A DNA stretch of 9,332 nucleotides, from assembly GCA_964475115.1 (NCBI GenBank), contig CAYYVJ010000077.1, forward strand, positions 1 to 9,332, in the 5' to 3' direction. The translations under genes were made by a program, and so were the position numbers. Source of the stretch: CAYYVJ01 sp964475115 (lineage in GTDB: Bacteria > Bacillota > Clostridia > Lachnospirales > Lachnospiraceae). Of the stretch, positions 1 through 5,732 are shown piece after piece; position 1 is the first letter of the stretch; the number at the start of each line of letters is the position of its first letter. Below the pieces are notes generated by a model that saw only the letters and a list, made by a program, of their open reading frames with translations, was not told the origin of the DNA and searched no databases.

Positions 1-1163
1 ATATTTTAAGATTCCATACTATTTATTGGCCTATTATGTTAATGGCTCTTGATCTTCCTTTACCTAAGCAGATTTTTGGGCACCCTTGGTTATTACAAGG
101 AGATGGAAAGATGAGTAAATCAAAAGGGAATGTACTCTATGCAGATGAATTAGTTGATATTTTTGGAGTAGATGCTGTTCGTTATTTCGTGCTTCATGAA
201 ATGCCTTTTGAAAATGACGGAGTAATCTCTTGGGAGTTAATGGTTGAGAGAATGAACTCTGATTTAGCAAATACCTTAGGAAATTTAGTAAATAGAACTG
301 TTTCCATGTCCAACAAATATTTTGATGGTGTGGTAAATAACTCTAATGTAAAAGAGGCTATAGATGAAGAGCTTATTTCACTAGCTCTTGAAACTCCTAA
401 AAAAGTAGTATCTAAGATGGAAAAACTTAGAGTAGCAGATGCTATTTCTGAAATATTTACCTTGTTTAAACGTTGCAATAAATATATAGATGAAACGATG
501 CCTTGGATATTGGCAAAAGAGGAAGATAAGAAAGCTCGTTTGGAGACAGTTCTTTACAATTTAATCGAAGGAATTTCTATTGGAGCAAGTCTATTAAAAT
601 CTTATATGCCTGAAACTTCTGAAAAGATTCTGGCACAGATTAATGATAAGGAAAGAAGTATTGATGAGTTAGATACTTTTGGCAAGTATCCTTCAGGAAA
701 TAAGGTGACAGGGAAGCCAGAAATCTTATTTGCACGTATGGATATTACAGAAATTTTAGAGAAAGTAAGTAAAGTAGAAACTGTAGAAGTAGTAGAAGAA
801 GCTTCAAAGGAACAAGTAATTGAAATAGAAGCGAAAGATGAGATTACTTATGAAGATTTTTCTAAATTACAATTTCAAATAGGTGAAATTATATCTTGTG
901 AGGAAGTTAAAAAGTCTAAGAAATTACTTTGCTCTCAAGTAAAAATCGGAAATCAAGTAAAACAAATTGTATCTGGAATTAAAGCACACTATTCAGCAGA
1001 AGAAATGGTTGGAAAGAAAGTAATGGTGCTAGTGAATTTGAAACCGGCAACTCTTGCTGGAGTTGTTTCGGAAGGAATGCTTCTATGTGCAGAGGATGAA
1101 AATGGAGTGTTAGCGCTTATGACTTCAGATAAGGCAATGCCTTCAGGCGCTGAAATCAGCTAG
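1..1163 (+). CDS. metG: Methionyl-tRNA synthetase, 3' part (5' end outside window)
   Basis: This enzyme charges tRNA-Met with methionine in the cytoplasm. The reading frame is open from base 3, before the first ATG at 36, and the upstream codons read ILRFHTIYWPIM, so the gene enters from the left and 36 is not the start. The class I signature KMSKS is at about 108-122 (KMSKSKGN), preceded by the conserved FGHPWLLQGDGK. A helical anticodon-binding domain follows, then an acidic linker at about 780-840. The C-terminal OB-fold tRNA-binding domain (Trbp111/EMAP type) runs from about YEDFSKLQFQIGEI (about 849) to the stop, with IVSGI, NLKPATLAGV and SEGMLL. The C-terminal domain places it in the long, dimerising bacterial MetRS form. 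About 386 codons are visible, perhaps 60% of a usual 640-660 residue protein. It heads the metG-tatD-rsmA series. Identification is certain. Confidence 0.97.
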   Translation, partial: ILRFHTIYWPIMLMALDLPLPKQIFGHPWLLQGDGKMSKSKGNVLYADELVDIFGVDAVRYFVLHEMPFENDGVISWELMVERMNSDLANTLGNLVNRTVSMSNKYFDGVVNNSNVKEAIDEELISLALETPKKVVSKMEKLRVADAISEIFTLFKRCNKYIDETMPWILAKEEDKKARLETVLYNLIEGISIGASLLKSYMPETSEKILAQINDKERSIDELDTFGKYPSGNKVTGKPEILFARMDITEILEKVSKVETVEVVEEASKEQVIEIEAKDEITYEDFSKLQFQIGEIISCEEVKKSKKLLCSQVKIGNQVKQIVSGIKAHYSAEEMVGKKVMVLVNLKPATLAGVVSEGMLLCAEDENGVLALMTSDKAMPSGAEIS

Positions 1164-1170
1164 TTGATAC

Positions 1171-1210
1171 GGAGGATAGTGTGAGAGATAAATCTTTCAT
1201 ACTTATATGA
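1171..1210 (+). other. Possible 9-codon leader ORF with a strong SD between metG and tatD
   Basis: A GGAGG at 1171-1175 is the strongest Shine-Dalgarno match in this intergenic stretch, but it serves neither metG (already stopped) nor tatD (over 60 bases away). Five bases after it a GTG at 1181 opens a short frame reading VRDKSFILI that stops with TGA at 1208. It may be an unannotated leader peptide, a decayed start, or chance. Nothing in the peptide is recognisable. Confidence 0.2.
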
Positions 1211-1237
1211 CGCTAACGCGCCAGGATGGAGAAAAAA

Positions 1238-1807
1238 ATGATATTTGATACACATGCTCATTATGATGATGAAGCATTTGATGAAGATAGGGAAGCTCTA
1301 CTTAAGAGCCTACCCGAAAATGGTATTTCTCATGTGGTAAACATCGGAGCAAGTATAGAAACTACAAAAAATACCATTGAATTAACGGATAAATACAAAT
1401 ATATATATGGAGCAGCAGGAGTTCACCCAAGTGAAACAGCAGAATTAAATGAAGAAAATTTTGCTTGGTTAAGAGAAATTCTTAAGCTGCCCAAAATAGT
1501 AGCGGTAGGCGAAATAGGTTTAGACTATTATTGGGATACCCCTGATAGGGATACTCAGAGAATATGGTTTAAAAGACAAATGGAGTTGGCAAAAGAAGTA
1601 GGAAAGCCAATGGTAATNNNNNNNNNNNNNNNNNNNNNNNNNNNNNNNNNNNNNNNNNNNNNNNNNNNNNNNNNNNNNNNNNNNNNNNNNNNNNNNNNNN
1701 NNNNNNNNNNNNNNNNNGTTGAAGCTATTGCGCAAATTAAGAGAATAGAATATGATGAAGTACTAGAAAAAACAAATCAAAATGCAAAAGCATTATATAG
1801 ATTATAG
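1238..1807 (+). CDS. tatD: TatD-family metal-dependent hydrolase/DNase, interrupted by an assembly gap
   Basis: TatD proteins are TIM-barrel, two-metal DNases (3'-5' exonuclease and related activities) of the amidohydrolase-like fold. Visible signatures are the N-terminal metal ligands in FDTHAHYDD (H6, H8), GVHP near residue 61, and GEIGLDYYW with the metal-binding Glu near 92. The C-terminal helix after the gap, VEAIAQIKRIEYDEV to QNAKALYRL, is typical of the family. I chose ATG 1238 because family members begin MIFDTHAH and GGAG sits at 1228-1231 with good spacing; the ATG at 1226 has no proper SD. The 100 N at 1618-1717 happen to keep the frame, but the family is about 255 residues and only about 155 are visible, so roughly 100 residues (about 300 bp) are missing. 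They include the HSRDA, HCFSG and ETD-type metal and active-site motifs. The stop is 12 bases before rsmA. Confidence 0.93.
   Translation: MIFDTHAHYDDEAFDEDREALLKSLPENGISHVVNIGASIETTKNTIELTDKYKYIYGAAGVHPSETAELNEENFAWLREILKLPKIVAVGEIGLDYYWDTPDRDTQRIWFKRQMELAKEVGKPMVXXXXXXXXXXXXXXXXXXXXXXXXXXXXXXXXXXVEAIAQIKRIEYDEVLEKTNQNAKALYRL
1618..1717. other. Assembly gap, exactly 100 N (in tatD)
   Basis: This is a placeholder run of 100 N. The sequences either side are not copies of each other, unlike at the second gap. Both belong to tatD in the same frame, and comparison with the family length suggests the real missing piece is nearer 300 bp. Confidence 0.95.
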
Positions 1808-1819
1808 AATGAGGGAAAA

Positions 1820-2689
1820 ATGGCGACATTAGGTAGTCCTAAAAGTACAATAGAAATTATACAAAAATATGATTTTGTATTTCAGAAGAAGTTTGGTCAG
1901 AATTTTTTGATTGATCCTAATATATTGGATAAAATTATTGCTTCTGCAAATTTAACAAAGGATGATTTTGTGCTAGAAATTGGTCCGGGAATTGGGACGA
2001 TGACACAATATTTGGCAGAGTCAGCAAGAGAAGTAGTTGCTGTCGAGATCGATAAGGCTCTTATTCCAATTCTAGAAGATACATTGTCTGCATATAGTAA
2101 TGTAACGATTGTAAATGAAGATATATTAAAATTAGATATAAATAAACTTGCTTTAGAAAAAAATAATGGCAAGCCAATTAAAATTGTGGCAAATCTTCCT
2201 TATTATATTACAACACCAATTATTATGGGGTTATTTGAAAGCCATGTACCTATAGATAGTATTACAGTGATGGTTCAAAAAGAGGTGGCAGATAGAATGC
2301 AAGTAGGACCAGGGACCAAAGATTATGGAGCATTATCTTTGGCGGTTCAATACTATGCGAAGCCAGAAATTGTAACAAATGTTCCAGCAAATTGTTTTAT
2401 ACCTAAGCCCAATGTAGGCTCAGCAGTTATTCGACTTACTCGATATAAGGAGTCACCTGTACATGCAGAGGATGAAGCCCTAATGTTTCGTATTATTAGA
2501 GCCTCCTTTAACCAAAGAAGAAAGACACTGGTAAATGGTTTGACAAATGCCTCTGATCTTCATATACCGAAAGAGGTAATATTAGAAGCAATAAATGATA
2601 TTGGGAAATCACCTATGGTCAGAGGAGAAGCATTAACTCTTGCTGAATTTGCCAAGTTAAGTAATTATATTGCACAAAAAAAATCCTGA
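1820..2689 (+). CDS. rsmA: 16S rRNA (adenine1518/1519-N6) dimethyltransferase RsmA/KsgA
   Basis: RsmA uses S-adenosylmethionine to dimethylate two adjacent adenosines in helix 45 of 16S rRNA late in small-subunit assembly; its loss gives kasugamycin resistance. The 289-residue protein has the family landmarks in order: FGQNFL (25-30), which opens the Rossmann methyltransferase, SAM-binding motif I EIGPGIGT (53-60), the acidic VEID (about 75-78) that contacts the ribose, NED near 99-101, catalytic motif IV NLPYYI (125-130), and FIPKPNVGSAV followed by the basic FNQRRKTL segment of the C-terminal helical domain. Length is normal. ATG 1820 is preceded by GAGGG (1811-1815). It lies 12 bases after tatD, consistent with one operon with metG. 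The rnmV gene often found just before rsmA in Firmicutes is not there. Confidence 0.98.
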   Translation: MATLGSPKSTIEIIQKYDFVFQKKFGQNFLIDPNILDKIIASANLTKDDFVLEIGPGIGTMTQYLAESAREVVAVEIDKALIPILEDTLSAYSNVTIVNEDILKLDINKLALEKNNGKPIKIVANLPYYITTPIIMGLFESHVPIDSITVMVQKEVADRMQVGPGTKDYGALSLAVQYYAKPEIVTNVPANCFIPKPNVGSAVIRLTRYKESPVHAEDEALMFRIIRASFNQRRKTLVNGLTNASDLHIPKEVILEAINDIGKSPMVRGEALTLAEFAKLSNYIAQKKS

Positions 2690-2698
2690 AAATCAAAA

Positions 2699-2704
2699 TA
2701 TAAT
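2699..2704 (+). promoter_or_regulatory. Possible -10 element upstream of the hypothetical gene
   Basis: A consensus TATAAT lies 14-20 bases after the rsmA stop. Initiation from it would fall near 2711, immediately before the hairpin that starts at 2714. I find no matching -35 at 16-18 bases and no TG extension, so this is weak. Confidence 0.3.
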
Positions 2705-2713
2705 TTTAGCATG

Positions 2714-2762
2714 AAGCGTCTCATCTCCGCATAGAATAATCTAAAAGGAGAGTGAGACGCTT
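2714..2762 (+). promoter_or_regulatory. Strong hairpin that includes the SD of the next gene
   Basis: The left arm 2714-2728 (AAGCGTCTCATCTCC) pairs with the right arm 2747-2762 (GGAGAGTGAGACGCTT) over 10 plus 5 base pairs with one bulged C-equivalent, leaving an 18-base loop. The right arm holds the GGAG of the SD (AAAGGAG, 2744-2750), and its last base is the first T of the TTG start codon. Only TTTG follows the stem, so it is a poor intrinsic terminator for rsmA. An arrangement that hides the ribosome binding site fits better. The pairing is seen; the regulatory role is inferred. Confidence 0.65.
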
Positions 2763-3861
2763 TGTCAGATTATAGAAGAATGGTTTCCTATATCTACTCA
2801 TACGATGAAGGAATCAAAAATAAAAACGTGGGTTTTGCTAGGATTGAATCAAGGAATGGACAATGTAAAATATTCGTCAATTTAAAAGGTGTAAATTCTG
2901 GAGGGGGTAAAGAACAAAAGGTTTACTTTTTTCGAAAAGAAGATGATAAATTGGTTGGAATTCATCTAGGCGATTTTTGGATCAAAAATGGTACAGGTGA
3001 ATTCAGAGAAGTAACAAATGCTGACAATATTAAAAATTCAGGTTATGGTTTATCTTCCATAGGAGGCATAATTATACGTAGTGCAGGGGAATTTCAGAAA
3101 GTATATGCTTCTGGCTGGGATGATGGGATACTAAAAGTAGACAACTTCACTCTAAATGAGTTAAATGTAGCAGCCGCAGATGTGAAAGAGCTTGTGGAAT
3201 TAGAATACATAAAAGAGGAACAAGAGGTAGAGGAGGAACAAGAGGTAGANNNNNNNNNNNNNNNNNNNNNNNNNNNNNNNNNNNNNNNNNNNNNNNNNNN
3301 NNNNNNNNNNNNNNNNNNNNNNNNNNNNNNNNNNNNNNNNNNNNNNNNNTGGAATTAGAATACATAAAAGAGGAACAAGAGGTAGAGGAGGAACAAGAGG
3401 TAGAGGAGAAACAAGAGGTAGAAGAGCTACAAAAGCTAGAAGACGTGCAAAAGCTAGAAGAAAAGCAAGAGATACATGCTGCAGTCGCAGGAGAAAATAA
3501 AAAAAGTGTGTGGGCACAACTTTGTGATAGTTACACCAAGGTGCAGGCTTTTGAGGAAGAGCCTGATATCACAAGTGTAAAGATAAGTTTAAAAGATATT
3601 GAGAAGTTATCTAAAAAAAATTGGCCACTTGTAAATAATAGCTTTCTTTTACATGGCTACTATAGTTATCGCTATTTGATTTTAGCTAATCTTAACCCAA
3701 TGCAAGATAAAGAATTTGTTATTGGAATACCAGGGATTTTTCATCCAAATGAAAAGTTTGTAGCTGCAATGTTTGGATTTGAATCATTTAAAGCAGTTAA
3801 AAAAAGCAATCCTTTAACAGGACAGTTTGGTTATTGGTACACTAAGGTTAGAGAAAATTGA
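2762..3861 (+). CDS. Uncharacterised two-domain protein with a charged hexapeptide-repeat linker, interrupted by an assembly gap
   Basis: Function unknown. It resembles proteins I recall from Lachnospiraceae genomes (possibly the family Pfam calls DUF6128); I could not check this. TTG 2762 is the chosen start: AAAGGAG lies 11 bases upstream, and it gives the MSDYRRMVSYIYSYD beginning I recall from such proteins. ATG 2780 has no SD. The N-terminal domain (about 1-140) is beta-rich with GFARIES, a glycine turn (SGGGKE), YGLSSIGGIIIRS and ASGWDDG. Residues 151-186 are six hexapeptides of the EEEQEV type. The C-terminal domain has NNSFLLHGYYSYRYL, GIPGIFHPNEKF, AAMFGFESFK and FGYWY. No signal peptide or membrane segment is seen, so it is probably cytosolic. 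With the 100 N in place the frame breaks. Counting the 55 bases repeated on both sides of the gap only once restores one 314-residue frame. It overlaps the convergent GNAT gene by 31 bp. Confidence 0.82.
3195..3249 (+). repeat. 55-bp exact direct repeat, copy 1 (ends at the gap)
   Basis: These 55 bases run exactly up to the N run and are identical to 3350-3404, which begin exactly after it. They encode ELEYIKEEQEVEEEQEV in the same frame. Confidence 0.95.
3250..3349. other. Assembly gap, exactly 100 N (in the repeat linker)
   Basis: This is a placeholder gap flanked by two identical 55-base contig ends. That is the overlap expected when a de Bruijn graph built with k=55 breaks at a repeated k-mer. 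The 100 N should not be read as real missing length. Confidence 0.93.
3350..3404 (+). repeat. 55-bp exact direct repeat, copy 2 (starts at the gap)
   Basis: Identical to 3195-3249 at all 55 positions by eye. It may be a true second copy in the gene or the same stretch written twice by the assembler. Confidence 0.95.
3367..3474 (+). repeat. Six 18-bp units encoding Glu/Gln-rich hexapeptides
   Basis: The units at 3367, 3385, 3403, 3421, 3439 and 3457 encode KEEQEV, EEEQEV, EEKQEV, EELQKL, EDVQKL and EEKQEI. The first three are nearly identical at DNA level and the later ones diverge, the pattern of an array that expands at one end and decays at the other. The product would be a highly charged, probably helical linker between the two domains. 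Confidence 0.9.
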
Positions 3862-4382
3862 AGATGATCTCTCCATATTCCCATGATTTTAGCATGCTTT
3901 ATGGAAACGCCATCATATTGGAAACCCAATCGTTTTATAAGTGAAATGGAAGGAATGTTACCATTCATGATAAAAGCGCGAATTTGATGTATTCCATATT
4001 CCGAATTAACGATCTTAATAGCCTCTTGAATAGATTCAGTGGCTAATCCAAGATGCTGATAGTTTGGATCGTATTTATAACCAATCTGACAAGTGGGATG
4101 GGCCCCTTTTGTTACATGTTGGAAAGAAACAGTACCTATAATATGGCTTGGGTCTTCTTTTAGAAAAACATAAAAACGAAGAGCCAGGCCTTTTTCCATT
4201 AATTTATATTCATAATTTAAAGAGTTTTGCCAAAAATCAGCAGAGTAATAATTTTTTGCTTTTTTTGTTTCAAAAGCTTCATAGTATCTTCCATTTTTTA
4301 GTATAAAGTCTAATACTAATTGATAATCTTGGCTATTTAAAACTCTAAGATAAGTACGTTCCGTTTCATATTGAAAAAGCAT
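3831..4382 (-). CDS. GNAT-family N-acetyltransferase (RimJ/RimL-like)
   Basis: A 183-residue protein of the GCN5-related acetyltransferase fold that should use acetyl-CoA; the substrate cannot be told from sequence. It begins ETERTYLRVL, the typical first strand of RimJ/RimL-type enzymes that acetylate protein N-termini or small amines. It has IIGTVSFQHV (strand 4, about 81-90), the acetyl-CoA pyrophosphate loop as QHLGLA (109-114, a variant of Q/RxxGxG/A), and the strand 5 to helix signature ending SLIKRLGF (147-154). The GIWRDHLQFSL ending is typical, so it looks full length. ATG 4382 is one base after the stop of the radical SAM gene upstream, with AGGAG inside the end of that gene, so translational coupling is likely. 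Its 3' end overlaps the convergent hypothetical gene by 31 bp, with no terminator visible between them. Confidence 0.9.
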   Translation of the reverse strand: MLFQYETERTYLRVLNSQDYQLVLDFILKNGRYYEAFETKKAKNYYSADFWQNSLNYEYKLMEKGLALRFYVFLKEDPSHIIGTVSFQHVTKGAHPTCQIGYKYDPNYQHLGLATESIQEAIKIVNSEYGIHQIRAFIMNGNIPSISLIKRLGFQYDGVSIKHAKIMGIWRDHLQFSLTLVYQ

Positions 4383-4383
4383 G

Positions 4384-5079
4384 TTAATCTACTCCTCTTA
4401 AGATGGTGGAGGGAATCAAAGGAAGCAAAAGCTTTTGAAAATCTAAAAGTTCATTTTTTGAATAGGAAGTAAAACCAGGTGAGATGACACCCGATGTCTC
4501 TTTATAATTTTGAAGATAATAGGCTTTACAATTAGAAATCCATTTACCAATTTCAAGAAAGTCATCTTCTTGATGAAGTTCTTTTACAATAGTGGTTCTA
4601 AATTCATAATCAATGGTTCCATTCATTAGAAAATTAATACTATCTTCTATTCTATTCAAATCTATAGAATTTAGACCAGAAGTTTCCATATATTTTTTTG
4701 GTGAGTTTTTTATATCCATTGCAACGTAGTCAATTAATTTTGAATCACATAAGTATTTTAATATATCAGGTCTATATCCGTTGGTATCTAATTTTATTAA
4801 ATAACCCATATTTTTTATTTTTTCAATAAAAGCAGGTAAATCTTTAGATAGTGTGGGTTCTCCTCCAGTAATGCATACTCCTTCTAAAATCCCCCTACGT
4901 TTTTCTAAAAATGTAAGTACATCTGATTCGGAGATTACTTCAGAGCTAGAAACTTCTGTTACCAAATTTTTATTATGACAAAAAGGGCAACGAAAATTAC
5001 AGTTGTCTAAAAAAATGACAGCTGCTAAATGTTCGGGATAATCTAAAAGTGTAGTTTTGTTAAGTCCACCTATGTTCAT
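4384..5079 (-). CDS. Radical SAM glycyl-radical-enzyme activase, anaerobic RNR activating protein (NrdG) type
   Basis: A 231-residue radical SAM protein. C27, C31 and C34 in NCNFRCPFCHN form the CxxxCxxC cluster ligands, followed by the SAM-binding TGGEP (71-75) and LDTNG (97-101). The opening MNIGGLNKTTLLDYP and the length match the branch annotated as anaerobic ribonucleoside-triphosphate reductase activating protein (TIGR02495 type). In this branch the role is to make the glycyl radical on a partner such as NrdD under anaerobic conditions. No nrdD or other glycyl-radical enzyme is visible here, so the partner is unknown and I leave the symbol empty; a pyruvate formate-lyase or other activase is possible. 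The SD is weak (AAGG, 7 bases before ATG 5079). It is the first gene of a two-gene minus-strand unit with the GNAT gene. Confidence 0.88.
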   Translation of the reverse strand: MNIGGLNKTTLLDYPEHLAAVIFLDNCNFRCPFCHNKNLVTEVSSSEVISESDVLTFLEKRRGILEGVCITGGEPTLSKDLPAFIEKIKNMGYLIKLDTNGYRPDILKYLCDSKLIDYVAMDIKNSPKKYMETSGLNSIDLNRIEDSINFLMNGTIDYEFRTTIVKELHQEDDFLEIGKWISNCKAYYLQNYKETSGVISPGFTSYSKNELLDFQKLLLPLIPSTILRGVD

Positions 5080-5108
5080 TGTCTGACCTTGCTTTCTTGT
5101 GTTATAAT
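5079..5108 (+). promoter_or_regulatory. Probable tadA promoter (extended -10)
   Basis: TATAAT at 5103-5108 is preceded by TG at 5100-5101 (extended -10). A partial -35, TTGTCT at 5079-5084, lies 18 bases upstream. The start site would be near 5115, giving tadA a leader of about 100 bases. The element abuts the first codon of the divergent radical SAM gene. Confidence 0.6.
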
Positions 5109-5131
5109 AGTTTTTGTAAACAAAGACATGA

Positions 5132-5148
5132 AGGAAGCTTCGCTTCTT
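5132..5148 (+). other. Small hairpin in the tadA leader
   Basis: AGGAAGC (5132-5138) pairs with GCTTCTT (5142-5148), with one G-U pair and a three-base loop. It lies in the region covered by the leaders of both divergent genes. No T-run follows, so it is not a terminator. Role unknown. Confidence 0.4.
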
Positions 5149-5177
5149 GTATGGTGCTGGTTAATCCACATAAATTT

Positions 5178-5186
5178 AGTATAGCA
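5178..5186 (-). promoter_or_regulatory. Possible promoter of the radical SAM/GNAT unit (extended -10)
   Basis: Read on the minus strand, TGC precedes TATACT (5178-5183), an extended -10. No good -35 is seen. The start would be near 5171, with a leader of about 90 bases. An alternative minus -10, TATTAT at 5104-5109, overlaps the tadA -10. Confidence 0.4.
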
Positions 5187-5218
5187 AAAACAGAGTTGAA
5201 TTAAAAGGAGATTTACAA

Positions 5219-5710
5219 ATGACTTTCGAAGAAAAATATATGAAAGAAGCGATTAAGCAAGCGAAAAAAGCAGCAGCTATTGGGGAAGTTCCCATAGGTT
5301 GCATTATTGTATATAATGGCAAGATTATAGGAAGAGGATATAACAGAAGAAAGACAGATAAAAATACTTTATCCCATGCAGAGCTAGTTGCGATTAAAAG
5401 AGCTAGCAAAGTTATGGATGATTGGAGGCTTGAAGATTGTGATATGTATATAACGCTTGAACCGTGTCAAATGTGTTCGGGAGCTATTGTTCAAGCGAGA
5501 ATGAAGAGAGTCTATATTGGATGCATGAATCCAAAAGCAGGATGTGCGGGATCGATTTTTAATTTGTTACAAGTGCCTGAATTTAACCACAAGGTTGAAA
5601 TTACCAAAGGTATTTTAGAAGAGGAGTGCAGTATGATTCTAAAAGACTTTTTCAAGGATTTAAGAGAAAAAGTCAAAAAAGAAAAAGAGGAGAAATCCGT
5701 TGACAAGTAA
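5219..5710 (+). CDS. tadA: tRNA-specific adenosine deaminase TadA
   Basis: TadA is a zinc deaminase that converts A34 to inosine in the tRNA-Arg anticodon, allowing one tRNA to read several arginine codons. The zinc and catalytic signature is complete: H53-A-E55 (ligand and proton shuttle) and PCQMC with C83 and C86 as the other ligands. VPIGCIIV (24-31) and GYNRR (40-44) match the family core. At 163 residues it is of usual size, with a lysine/glutamate-rich tail (KVKKEKEEK). ATG 5219 follows AAAGGAG with 9-base spacing. The gene is followed directly by the SRP RNA gene, as in B. subtilis. Its last codons (Val-Asp-Lys-stop) overlap the -35 of the SRP RNA promoter, so the end of the coding sequence does double duty. 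Confidence 0.97.
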   Translation: MTFEEKYMKEAIKQAKKAAAIGEVPIGCIIVYNGKIIGRGYNRRKTDKNTLSHAELVAIKRASKVMDDWRLEDCDMYITLEPCQMCSGAIVQARMKRVYIGCMNPKAGCAGSIFNLLQVPEFNHKVEITKGILEEECSMILKDFFKDLREKVKKEKEEKSVDK

Positions 5711-5728
5711 ATGAAAACCATTTATACT
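5700..5728 (+). promoter_or_regulatory. Near-consensus sigma-A promoter of the SRP RNA gene
   Basis: A perfect -35 TTGACA at 5700-5705, a 17-base spacer and a -10 TATACT at 5723-5728 predict a start at about 5733-5735, exactly where the SRP RNA homology begins. The -35 lies inside the last tadA codons. It is the strongest promoter match I found in the window, as expected for a highly expressed stable RNA. Confidence 0.9.
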
Positions 5729-5732
5729 TAAA

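Noticed and set aside
1226..1228. ATG 1226 as the tatD start
   Set aside because: It has no properly spaced SD and adds MEKK before the usual MIFDTHAH beginning; ATG 1238 has GGAG at good spacing.
3195..3474. A CRISPR array or mobile-element repeat
   Set aside because: The 18-bp units are contiguous without spacers, keep one reading frame and encode a protein linker.
3445..3861. A separate 138-residue gene starting at GTG 3445
   Set aside because: The frame is open before it through the whole hexapeptide array, and no SD precedes the GTG. It is the C-terminal part of the hypothetical gene cut off by the gap.
5128..5184. An 18-residue upstream ORF in the tadA leader (ATG 5128)
   Set aside because: There is no Shine-Dalgarno sequence before it and no recognisable leader-peptide pattern such as runs of one amino acid.
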